Positions 1 to 5,440 of a stretch of 5,440 nt of DNA are shown here, in pieces. Under the pieces are notes generated by a model. The model saw only the letters and a program-made list of their open reading frames with translations, searched no databases and was not told the DNA's origin. A program made the position numbers and the translations under genes. Source of the stretch: Chlamydiia bacterium (GTDB taxonomy: Bacteria > Chlamydiota > Chlamydiia > Chlamydiales > SM23-39); contig JACQAR010000124.1 of assembly GCA_016194825.1 (NCBI GenBank), positions 1 to 5,440 of the forward strand, in the 5' to 3' direction. Each line of letters opens with the position of its first letter. The first letter of the stretch is position 1.

Positions 1-169
1 AAAGCATACCGATGGAGTCAGGAAAGCCAGAGCGATACGACAGCGAATACACGAGGAATGGTGTAAGCAATCTGTTCATGATTTTTGAGCCTTTTGGAGG
101 GAAACGACATGTCCAAGTCACTGAACAACGAACTAAAAAGGGGAACAAAATCGCAACCCAAAGACGCAT
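1..169 (-). CDS. Unrecognised protein, N-terminal part, probable membrane or secreted protein (runs off the window)
   Basis: An open frame of 56 codons starts with ATG at 169-167 and is still open at the window edge, so only the N-terminus is seen. The start is supported by a strong Shine-Dalgarno AGGAAGG at 183-177, seven bases ahead, overlapping the last bases of rseP; the gap after the rseP stop is 12 bases, which implies co-transcription. The protein begins MRLWVAILFPFLVRC, a short charged end followed by a hydrophobic core, like a signal peptide or membrane anchor. A second fairly hydrophobic stretch, LLTPFLVYSL, lies at residues 34-43. The cysteines at 15 and 21 do not sit in a good lipobox, so a lipoprotein is not supported. 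I do not recognise the family. An in-frame ATG at codon 31 (79-77) is possible but has a much poorer ribosome site. Confidence 0.6.
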   Translation of the reverse strand, partial: MRLWVAILFPFLVRCSVTWTCRFPPKGSKIMNRLLTPFLVYSLSYRSGFPDSIGML

Positions 170-176
170 ACAACTA

Positions 177-183
177 CCTTCCT
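177..183 (-). promoter_or_regulatory. Ribosome binding site AGGAAGG of the gene downstream of rseP
   Basis: On the minus strand AGGAAGG lies seven bases before the ATG at 169-167 and overlaps the TAG stop of rseP. It is the best Shine-Dalgarno match in the window apart from those inside the ytg operon. It is the main reason for accepting the short truncated frame as a real gene and for choosing this start over the internal ATG. Confidence 0.65.
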
Positions 184-2119
184 AGAAAAAGTGGGAAAAA
201 AGACGCGCGATATCCTGGTAAGTGACGTAAATAAAAAACGCAATCAAGAGCCCGACAAAGGGGATGATGAGTCGCTCCATCGTTTTGGAGCGGATGGGCC
301 TACGGGTAATCGCCTCCCATACCGAGAAGAGGATATGACCGCCATCTAAAACGGGAATAGGGAGAAGGTTGAGAAGGCCAAGGTTTAAGCTGATGACGGC
401 AAGCCAGTAGAGGGCCTCGCGGGTGCCAACCATCCAGCTATTGTGGACGATGTGGACAATGCCTACAGGACCGCTGAGGTATTTGGGGTTTAAGTATCCC
501 GAAAAAAGGCCGAAGAGCGCGCGCCATGTGTCTTCAAAAACGCCACCGAATTGCTCTAATGGGGAAGGGTTATAAGTGACTTTCCGATCGATTAAAGGAA
601 TGCCTAAAATGGCCCGCTTTTGCTGCTTTTCCCATTGGCGGGCAGCCTCGAGGCGCTGATCGGGGTCTTGGATCGAATCGAGGTATTTGCGATACGATGC
701 GGCGTGCTCGTCAATCTGTTTTTTTTGCTCAGCAGTAAAGGGATAGTCGAGGAACGAACGAGGAATCACTGGCTTGAGGAGGAAAAGATGGCCAGCATGC
801 TGCACGGGATGAGAAGTTCCGATGCTCGAGATGATCGCATCGAGATTTTTCGGACTAAAATCATCAAATTGCAGATCAGATCGGTTCCAAGACAAAGAAG
901 CGAGTGGCTGTGGAGAGCGCTCTACAATCACTAAGACGCGCCGGGTTTGCAAACGAGACAAAAGTTCATAGGAGCTGGTCACAGCAACCCCGTCAATGGC
1001 GAGGATTTGGTCATCTTCTTCAAGGGGGGTAAAATAGCTGCAGCGCTGGCATTTTTCTAATGCTTTTGCCCGATCTTCCTCATCAATGAAAGCAAGAGAA
1101 CCCTCCACCTTACAATCAGGAGAGAGCATATAGGGGATAAAGTGGAGATCTTGCAGTTTTCCTGATATGTGAGCTTCATGCTGCCAGTCATCAAATTCCC
1201 CTTTCTCGGGGAGGCTGAGTTTCAGATCTTCCATGGGAACGCGAGCGACTTTCGTGTGGAAGATCTGGTTGCCTCTTTGGACGGTGAGAAAGGAGGTAGA
1301 TTCGTTGATGAGAGAAGTCATTTGGGGAACGGAGAAAGCGACCTCTCCATCGATCCAGAGGAGTCGATCCTGGGGCAATAGGCCGCTTCCGTACATGGGG
1401 GAACCTTGGGAAAGAGGGCGCGTTTCGTCATACATCAAAAAGGATGCGGGCGATAGAACCCCGATAGTGTGCATCTTATCACGAGCATGTGCGTTGGGGA
1501 GCTCATAGGTCGGAAGAGTATAATCGAAAGGGATGTGCTCGCCGGTGGAGTAATCGACTTTGTAGCCAGTGATGCGGATCGCCTTTTCATTCAGTATCCC
1601 TGCCATTAGAAGATCTTTGAACCCATGAAACGGCTTTCCGTCATAGTTCTGGATAACATCGCCAGGGCGCACGCCTTTTTGGTAGAGTTCGGATTTCGGG
1701 TCAACCCAGCCAATGCGATGGGTAAAATCAGAAAAAGGTTTCTGCCGGCCGCCGAGGAGCCAAAGCGTCACAAAGCAGGCGAAGGCAAAGACAATATTCA
1801 CAAGAGGTCCTGCTAGAGCGACTTGGATCCTCTGCCAGGGGCGCTTGCCGTAGAATCCATCGGGAATATCATGGGGCTCTTTCGTCCCCTCTTTTTGCAT
1901 TCCCGCAATCTTCACATAACCGCCAAACGGCAAACAGCAAATGTGCCATTTGACTCCTTGGAATTCCCAACTCAAAATCGGTTTACCAAAACCGATGGCA
2001 AAAGCCTCAATCCTCATCCCTTGTCTGCGCGCTATCCAGTAGTGTCCGAGTTCGTGGATGAAGACGAGAACCCCAAGTCCTAAGATCGCTAAAATGGCGT
2101 ATAAAACATTTTCTAACAT
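182..2119 (-). CDS. rseP: RseP-type site-2 intramembrane zinc metalloprotease, long chlamydial form
   Basis: A 645-residue M50 protease that cuts transmembrane segments of membrane proteins; in E. coli it cleaves RseA to release sigma E, but the chlamydial substrate is unknown to me. Visible features in order: HELGH zinc and catalytic motif at 22-26 in the first membrane helix; PFGGYVK at 64-70; AGPLVN at 103-108 in helix two; a large periplasmic part from about 125 to 535; LSGPVGIV at 548-555; and the third zinc ligand in NLLPIPVLDGG at 584-594 (D592). A last helix spans about 617-636. The periplasmic part has PDZ-like cores near 134-185 and 236-290, and a third candidate near 360-405 with a CQRC at 357-360. 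E. coli RseP has about 450 residues; chlamydial homologues are longer, so the extra length is probably lineage-typical. The ATG start at 2119 precedes the first helix; its ribosome site is weak. The name yaeL is a synonym. Confidence 0.95.
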   Translation of the reverse strand: MLENVLYAILAILGLGVLVFIHELGHYWIARRQGMRIEAFAIGFGKPILSWEFQGVKWHICCLPFGGYVKIAGMQKEGTKEPHDIPDGFYGKRPWQRIQVALAGPLVNIVFAFACFVTLWLLGGRQKPFSDFTHRIGWVDPKSELYQKGVRPGDVIQNYDGKPFHGFKDLLMAGILNEKAIRITGYKVDYSTGEHIPFDYTLPTYELPNAHARDKMHTIGVLSPASFLMYDETRPLSQGSPMYGSGLLPQDRLLWIDGEVAFSVPQMTSLINESTSFLTVQRGNQIFHTKVARVPMEDLKLSLPEKGEFDDWQHEAHISGKLQDLHFIPYMLSPDCKVEGSLAFIDEEDRAKALEKCQRCSYFTPLEEDDQILAIDGVAVTSSYELLSRLQTRRVLVIVERSPQPLASLSWNRSDLQFDDFSPKNLDAIISSIGTSHPVQHAGHLFLLKPVIPRSFLDYPFTAEQKKQIDEHAASYRKYLDSIQDPDQRLEAARQWEKQQKRAILGIPLIDRKVTYNPSPLEQFGGVFEDTWRALFGLFSGYLNPKYLSGPVGIVHIVHNSWMVGTREALYWLAVISLNLGLLNLLPIPVLDGGHILFSVWEAITRRPIRSKTMERLIIPFVGLLIAFFIYVTYQDIARLFSHFF

Positions 2120-2125
2120 ACAATT

Positions 2126-2133
2126 GGCTCAAG
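2126..2133. repeat. Left copy of the 8-bp target-site duplication GGCTCAAG
   Basis: GGCTCAAG directly borders the left end of the inverted-repeat element and recurs exactly at 2318-2325 on the other side. It lies 7-14 bases before the rseP start codon, so the insertion left the immediate rseP leader unchanged. An exact 8-bp repeat precisely at both ends of a terminal inverted repeat is what transposition with an 8-bp staggered cut produces. Confidence 0.85.
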
Positions 2134-2203
2134 GTAAGAGTTCACTCCCCTATTACGGGTCGTGAACTGGGCAAGGGCACAGGCAGAGGCATGGGCACGT
2201 CGG
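2134..2203. repeat. Left terminal inverted repeat of the MITE
   Basis: This 70-base arm mirrors 2252-2317. It consists of the outer end beginning GTAAGAGTTCAC, an unmatched 13-base spacer (2150-2162) and a 41-base inner block. The inner block is built of hexamer-like units of the form GGGCAN (for example GGGCAA, GGGCAC, AGGCAG, AGGCAT, GGGCAC), which gives it a period of six. Confidence 0.85.
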
Positions 2204-2251
2204 ACAAGGGCCATGTTTAATCTGCATCATCTTCGTGAACCTTGCTCGTTT

Positions 2252-2317
2252 CCGACATATCCGTGCCTCTGCCTGTGCCCTTGCCCAGTTCAGGCCTGCA
2301 GGGACTGAACTTTTTAC
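2252..2317. repeat. Right terminal inverted repeat of the MITE
   Basis: This 66-base arm is the inverted partner of 2134-2203; read on the minus strand it begins GTAAAAAGTTCAG. It differs by a shorter spacer (8 bases, 2293-2300), one indel near the tip and a few substitutions. The same six-base periodicity is visible on the minus strand. The differences suggest that the copy is not brand new, although the flanking duplication is still exact. Confidence 0.85.
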
Positions 2318-2325
2318 GGCTCAAG
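2318..2325. repeat. Right copy of the 8-bp target-site duplication GGCTCAAG
   Basis: This is an exact match to 2126-2133. It ends one base before the ytgD stop codon (TAG at 2329-2327), so the element inserted immediately behind ytgD without damaging it. Collapsing the two copies and the element restores a 15-base ytgD-rseP spacer. Confidence 0.85.
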
Positions 2326-2326
2326 T

Positions 2327-3253
2327 CTAACAGATCTTCCTGCGCCATGTGAAGAGATTTGTTTGGGATACGATATAGACCAGTCCCATTGTGCAAACAA
2401 CAATCCCTCCCGTAGAGAGGGCCCAACCCGTGTTGCTTAAAAGGGACCGGGCAAGCGCCACTCCCAAGAGCGCCACTCCAATACCAATAACAGGACACCA
2501 AAAAAGGAGCTGAGGCAATGTGCGGCAAAAATTGCGGGCGATGAGATAGGGACCGATCAAAAAGGCCAAGACGAGGAGTACCCCCATCGATCGGAAAGCG
2601 CCGACACAGGTCAGTGCAGCAAGAAAGAGAAGGAGGAAATGGAAAAGAGAAGATCGGACTCCTAAAGAGCGGGCAAATCCCACATCAAAACAGATCAGCT
2701 GCAAGGGGCGATAAAAAAGAGCCACGACGCCCAGATTGACCATCAGCAGCTGCAGCGACAGCACAATATCGGATCGCTGCAGTGCATCTACATTCCCCGT
2801 CACCGCTTCTGTACCGAGGTGTACATCGCGTGCATAAAGCGTGGACAGAAGAATACCAAGGGCAAAAAGAGAGGTGAAAATCAGGCCAATGCTCGCATCT
2901 TCTTGCAGCCGAAACAAACGGACCAATCCTTCTGTACAGAAGGCAGTGATGAGTGCCGCAATGAGCGCTCCGATCAAAAGAGTGGACAGGTCAAACCACC
3001 CGGCTCCAAAAATCTGCGAGGAAAGAAGATAGGCGCTTAAAATGCCAAATAGGATGGTGTGAGAGAGCGAGTTGGCAAACATCACCATCCTTTTCAACAC
3101 CAAAAAAGGGGCCACTAAACCACACGAAATCGCATTCAAGCCAAGCACGAGAAATTGGATCTCATCGCTCGCTAAAGGGGTGGAGCGCTCAAACAAACGG
3201 CAAAAGAAAATCTGGAAAAACTCAAAAAAACCACTGTCCCAATAGGGATTCAT
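2327..3253 (-). CDS. ytgD: Metal ABC transporter permease YtgD (ABC-3/ZnuB/MntB family)
   Basis: A 308-residue inner-membrane permease of the ABC-3 family, which carries Mn, Fe or Zn and pairs here with YtgCR and the ATPase YtgB. About eight or nine hydrophobic segments are visible, for instance near 33-53, 62-80, 88-106, 121-140, 164-182, 203-235, 246-268 and 280-296. The family pattern around 212-240, with CVGAFRSMGVLLVLAFLIGP, corresponds to the conserved cytoplasmic coupling region, and LVLKRMVMFANSLSHTILFG at 51-70 is the conserved early block. The start ATG (3253-3251) directly follows the TAA of ytgCR with no spacer; a GGAG at 3266-3263 lies nine bases ahead inside the ytgCR end. There is no repressor domain on this permease. 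It matches the second permease position of the chlamydial operon. The metal cannot be read from the sequence. Confidence 0.93.
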   Translation of the reverse strand: MNPYWDSGFFEFFQIFFCRLFERSTPLASDEIQFLVLGLNAISCGLVAPFLVLKRMVMFANSLSHTILFGILSAYLLSSQIFGAGWFDLSTLLIGALIAALITAFCTEGLVRLFRLQEDASIGLIFTSLFALGILLSTLYARDVHLGTEAVTGNVDALQRSDIVLSLQLLMVNLGVVALFYRPLQLICFDVGFARSLGVRSSLFHFLLLFLAALTCVGAFRSMGVLLVLAFLIGPYLIARNFCRTLPQLLFWCPVIGIGVALLGVALARSLLSNTGWALSTGGIVVCTMGLVYIVSQTNLFTWRRKIC

Positions 3254-4528
3254 TTAAAAACGCTCCGGTATCGGTTGCTGGTGAGGATCTCGTTTGGGGT
3301 TTGCTAGATGCGCGGTGAGTCTCGCCTCCAATTCGGGAGTCAAGATGTGCTCCATCTCTTCAGCATTGTGATGAACAGCATGAGTTTCTACTTTCAGCGT
3401 CTGGGTCAAATACAACTCCCATAAGCGATGGAGGCGAACGACTGAGGCGGCTTTTCTCATCCCATCAAGCGTCAATTCGAACCCCTCCCCTTTTTTCACC
3501 ACCCATCCTTGGTTTTGCAATCTCCAAAGAGCCACTCGGTAAAGGATTCCCTCTTCTTTGAGTTTCCCCTGTTTCCACATCTGTTTTAAAATGTTTTCCT
3601 GGACACAGCGAAACCGGAACGCGCCAATCCGATAGGCTCTCGCAATCCACCCTCTACGCGGGGCAAAGAGCAAGGATAGGAGCGCTATAGTAAACGAGCT
3701 CAGCACAATCATAGGACCCGTAGGAAGGCTCATGCCTTCTTGAGAGAGTGCAATGGAGAGAAAATTACCCACCAACCCACTGATGGCTCCGAAGATCGCA
3801 GCGAGCCACAGCATGGGGCGAAACGACTCTGTGTACTGACGGGCAGCAACAGCAGGGGCCACAGCCATCGCAGAAACGAGAGTAATCCCCACGCTGCGAA
3901 TCCCGATCATCAGAGAAAGAAGAAGTAAAAGAAAGATGACTCTTTCCAGTGCTTTCACCCGAATCCCTAAGCTTTTGGCATACTGGCGATCAAACAAAAA
4001 GGCTTGCAGAGGACGAAAGGCAAGGGAGAAAAACAGAACCACCACAACACTCAAAAGGGCATAAACAAAAATATGGATGTCTTGCATGGTGGCCGCTTGT
4101 CCAAACAAGAGCATTTGCACATGCCTTTGCCAAGCAGGGAAAGAGCTCTGGAGGAAGCTCATCGCAACAATCCCGATGCCAAAGAAAAAAGAGAGAACAG
4201 CGCAAAGTGCGGTATCAGCAGAGACCTTTTTTTTTCTTTCGAGCCACTCCACCGAAACAAGTCCCAAAAGTGAGGAGACAAAGGCGGCTCCCAATACAGC
4301 GAGAAAACCCCATCCTTCCTGCTGCGGGAAAAATAGAGCCATTCCAGTGACTCCCAGCACAATCCCTGGATAGGCCGCGTGAGAGAGCGACTCTCCCAGC
4401 AAAGAGCGCTTCTGCAAAAACAAGATGACGCCCATGAGCGCAGAACCAATACACATAAAGAAGGTTCCCCATGTGGGGGCGCGTAAAATGGGATCTGTGA
4501 AATAGGCCCATAGATGCATAGCACTCAC
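3254..4528 (-). CDS. ytgCR: Metal ABC transporter permease fused to a DtxR/MntR-type metal-dependent repressor, YtgCR
   Basis: This 424-residue protein joins two functions. Residues 1 to about 290 form an ABC-3 permease with multiple membrane helices; RSLLGESLSHAAYPGIVLG at 41-59 and IGIRSVGITLVSAMAVAPAV at 208-227 are family blocks. After a basic linker (PRRGWIARAYR, 290-300) comes a cytoplasmic DtxR/MntR-like part: a DNA-binding winged-helix region at about 305-360 and a metal-binding dimerisation region at 361-424. Aligned by eye with DtxR, the ligands H79, E83, H98, E105 and H106 correspond to H367, E371, H386, E393 and H394; DtxR C102 is E390, as in MntR. There is no SH3-like domain. In Chlamydia trachomatis the homologue is known to be cleaved to free the YtgR repressor, which acts with iron. 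The first DNA-binding helix lacks the MntR D8/E11 ligands (N and K align there), and the helix-turn-helix looks short. The start is GTG, overlapping the ytgB stop as GTGA. Confidence 0.9.
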   Translation of the reverse strand: MSAMHLWAYFTDPILRAPTWGTFFMCIGSALMGVILFLQKRSLLGESLSHAAYPGIVLGVTGMALFFPQQEGWGFLAVLGAAFVSSLLGLVSVEWLERKKKVSADTALCAVLSFFFGIGIVAMSFLQSSFPAWQRHVQMLLFGQAATMQDIHIFVYALLSVVVVLFFSLAFRPLQAFLFDRQYAKSLGIRVKALERVIFLLLLLSLMIGIRSVGITLVSAMAVAPAVAARQYTESFRPMLWLAAIFGAISGLVGNFLSIALSQEGMSLPTGPMIVLSSFTIALLSLLFAPRRGWIARAYRIGAFRFRCVQENILKQMWKQGKLKEEGILYRVALWRLQNQGWVVKKGEGFELTLDGMRKAASVVRLHRLWELYLTQTLKVETHAVHHNAEEMEHILTPELEARLTAHLANPKRDPHQQPIPERF

Positions 4529-5262
4529 GGGATCACTTCCCCTTGATACGTTTCTGCTGTCAAAGTAGCTACCTCATCGAAGAGGGTCGGTGAACGAAAC
4601 GTGCTCTGTACATGTTCCCGGTTGAATACTTCTTTGACAGGTCCGCACGCCACTAACCTCCGATTCAAGAGGATGACCCAATCGAAATACTCTCTGACCG
4701 TAGGCAGGTCATGGTGGACAATCAGCAAGGTCTTGCCCGCCTCTTTCTGTCTTTTCAAAATTTCCATGATCGCTTTTTCTGTAGTCAAATCGACCCCAGC
4801 AAAAGGTTCATCTAACAAATAGACGTCTGCCTCTTGCATGAGTGCACGCGCAATGAAAAGTTTTTGCTGCTGTCCTCCTGAAAGTTGGTTGATCTGCCGG
4901 TGCGCCAATTCCTTCATCCCCACCTGTTCCAGCATGATGAGCGCCGCTTCCCGATCCGCTTTACGCAAGCGCTTGAAAAAGCCCAATTTCCCAAATCGCC
5001 CCATCATCACCACTTCGAGCGCAGTAATCGGAAAGTCCCAGTCGATGGACTCCCGTTGTGGCACATAGGCAATTTTCCCAGAACACTCGATCTGTCCAGA
5101 CAGCGGCCGGATCAATCCCATCAAGGTCTTCAGCATGGTGCTCTTGCCCGCCCCATTCGGCCCTAATATACCGAGCAACACCCCTTTCGGAACCTGAAAA
5201 GTCAAATTCCAAAGGACAGCCGTTTTCCCATGATGGACAGTGAGCGCGTCCGAGCGGATCAT
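4525..5262 (-). CDS. ytgB: Metal ABC transporter ATP-binding protein YtgB
   Basis: A 245-residue cytoplasmic ATPase that drives metal import through YtgCR and YtgD. All motifs are intact: Walker A GPNGAGKST at 34-42, Q-loop in YVPQ with Q69, signature LSGGQ at 127-131, Walker B VYLLDEP at 147-153 with catalytic E152, and the H-loop in IVHHDL with H184. The motif RESIDWDFPIT at 70-80 just after the Q-loop is typical of the Mn/Zn/Fe ATPases (MntA, ZnuC, TroB group), which supports the substrate class. The start ATG (5262-5260) overlaps the ytgA TGA stop as ATGA, with GAGG at 5274-5271 eight bases ahead. The length is normal for the family and no defect is visible. Confidence 0.96.
   Translation of the reverse strand: MIRSDALTVHHGKTAVLWNLTFQVPKGVLLGILGPNGAGKSTMLKTLMGLIRPLSGQIECSGKIAYVPQRESIDWDFPITALEVVMMGRFGKLGFFKRLRKADREAALIMLEQVGMKELAHRQINQLSGGQQQKLFIARALMQEADVYLLDEPFAGVDLTTEKAIMEILKRQKEAGKTLLIVHHDLPTVREYFDWVILLNRRLVACGPVKEVFNREHVQSTFRSPTLFDEVATLTAETYQGEVIP
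4537..4544 (-). promoter_or_regulatory. Ribosome binding site AAGGGGAA that sets the GTG start of ytgCR
   Basis: AAGGGGAA lies inside the end of ytgB, eight bases before the GTG at 4528-4526. That spacing favours the GTG over the in-frame ATG three codons later (4519-4517), which would be about 17 bases from it. The GTG also forms the 4-base overlap with the ytgB TGA stop, typical of translational coupling. Confidence 0.6.
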
Positions 5263-5440
5263 TTTAAGTACCTCGCAATCGTCTCACTATTTTTCTTCAT
5301 CATTTCTAAATAATTTAAGCCCCCCATCGTATCGCCATAGAGCGGTTCAGGACAGATTTCAATCAAAAGATGCATCTCTTTTCCTGCAGAGACAATTTTT
5401 AAAATCGAATCGCGGCTAACATTGGACTCAGAAAATAACA
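5259..5440 (-). CDS. ytgA: Metal ABC transporter substrate-binding protein YtgA (TroA family), C-terminal end only
   Basis: The frame enters from the right window edge and gives the last 59 residues, ending in TGA at 5261-5259. The fragment begins LFSESNVSRDSILKIV and contains EPLYGDTMGG followed by NYLEMMKKNSETI. This matches the end of cluster A-I metal-binding proteins (TroA, PsaA, MntC), where LYxDxMG supplies the last metal ligand, an aspartate (residue 36 of the fragment), and is followed by a Y..M...N closing helix. The protein acts outside the inner membrane and hands the metal to the permease. The remaining ligands, the signal peptide and the operon promoter lie beyond the window. 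The stop codon overlaps the ytgB start. It was identified by manual translation of the minus strand. Confidence 0.88.
   Translation of the reverse strand, partial: LFSESNVSRDSILKIVSAGKEMHLLIEICPEPLYGDTMGGLNYLEMMKKNSETIARYLK

Larger units (their letters stand above)
2134..2317. mobile_element. MITE with long terminal inverted repeats, IS66-like ends
   Basis: A 184-bp element without a transposase gene fills the ytgD-rseP gap. Its two ends are inverted copies: the outer 16 or 17 bases both begin GTAA and share AGTTCA and TCCC with one indel and two mismatches. After an unmatched stretch (13 bases left, 8 right), 41-base arms at 2163-2203 and 2252-2292 pair with four mismatches, of which 29 bases (2163-2191 with 2264-2292) are perfect. 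The central loop is 48 bases. Exact 8-bp direct repeats border both ends. Known of the IS66 family: ends start 5'-GTAA and insertion makes 8-bp duplications; assignment to that family is inference from these two traits. As RNA the element would fold into a long hairpin. No T-tract follows the hairpin in the direction of the genes, so it is not an ordinary intrinsic terminator. Confidence 0.85.

Noticed and set aside
719..726. Run of eight T (A8 on the coding strand) in rseP
   Set aside because: It encodes ordinary lysines in the variable periplasmic part and the frame stays intact; homopolymers of this size occur by chance in coding sequence.
620..934. Plus-strand open frame of 104 codons opposite rseP, and several other plus-strand frames at 1169-2083, 2819-3040, 3740-4373 and 4601-5243
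   Set aside because: All lie antisense to genes with clear conserved motifs, show biased compositions typical of shadow frames and match no family I recognise.
2146..2180. Possible minus-strand promoter for rseP, TTGCCC with TAATAG in the left MITE arm
   Set aside because: The spacing is about 13 bases rather than 16-18 and the matches are weak, so it is not callable without transcript data.
2217..2258. Minus-strand 13-codon frame starting ATGTCGGAAACG in the MITE loop, encoding an acidic peptide
   Set aside because: It is very short, has no ribosome site and lies in the variable core of a repeat; there is no support for translation. The longer frame containing it (up to 2528) is a shadow of ytgD.
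2288..2315. Hairpin GTTCAG...CTGAAC followed by TTTTT, resembling an intrinsic terminator on the plus strand
   Set aside because: The hairpin is short with a poorly fitting centre, no plus-strand gene reads into it, and the sequence is explained as the tip of the MITE inverted repeat.
4517..4519. ATG at codon 4 of ytgCR as alternative start
   Set aside because: The upstream GTG has the better ribosome-site spacing and the typical 4-base overlap with the ytgB stop.

Overview
The window looks like a chromosomal segment of a member of the Chlamydiota, probably from outside the family Chlamydiaceae. All real genes lie on the minus strand. The evidence is a metal ABC transporter whose first permease carries a DtxR/MntR-type repressor domain at its C-terminus (the YtgCR arrangement known from Chlamydia), followed by a long RseP-type site-2 protease. 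In Chlamydia trachomatis the remembered order is ytgA-ytgB-ytgCR-ytgD-dxr-rseP. Here dxr is absent from between ytgD and rseP. Base composition looks close to balanced by eye, higher than in typical Chlamydia. The species cannot be named from the sequence alone.

Layout in transcription order (right to left): the 3' end of ytgA, a TroA-like periplasmic metal-binding protein (5259-5440, cut by the window edge); ytgB, the ATPase (4525-5262); ytgCR, permease plus repressor (3254-4528); ytgD, second permease (2327-3253). These genes overlap by 4 bases (ATGA), overlap by 4 bases (GTGA), and abut directly (TAA then ATG), so they form one translationally coupled operon for import of Mn, Fe or Zn. Next comes a 207-base gap, then rseP (182-2119), then 12 bases further on the start of an unrecognised, probably membrane or secreted protein (1-169, cut by the window edge).

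The ytgD-rseP gap is the most informative part of the window. It is almost entirely a 184-bp non-coding element (2134-2317) with long imperfect terminal inverted repeats starting 5'-GTAA, flanked on both sides by the 8-bp direct repeat GGCTCAAG. This is the structure of a miniature transposable element (MITE) with its target-site duplication. The GTAA ends and 8-bp duplication are those of the IS66 family. Removing the element and one copy of the duplication leaves only 15 bases between the ytgD stop and the rseP start, so the insertion appears to have split what was one compact operon of metal uptake genes, rseP and the downstream gene.

Functionally, YtgA captures the metal outside the inner membrane, YtgCR and YtgD form the channel, and YtgB powers it. 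The repressor domain attached to YtgC probably senses the imported metal and controls transcription. RseP is an intramembrane metalloprotease that uses zinc; any functional tie to the transporter beyond gene order is speculation. No rRNA, tRNA, CRISPR array or convincing promoter was seen.
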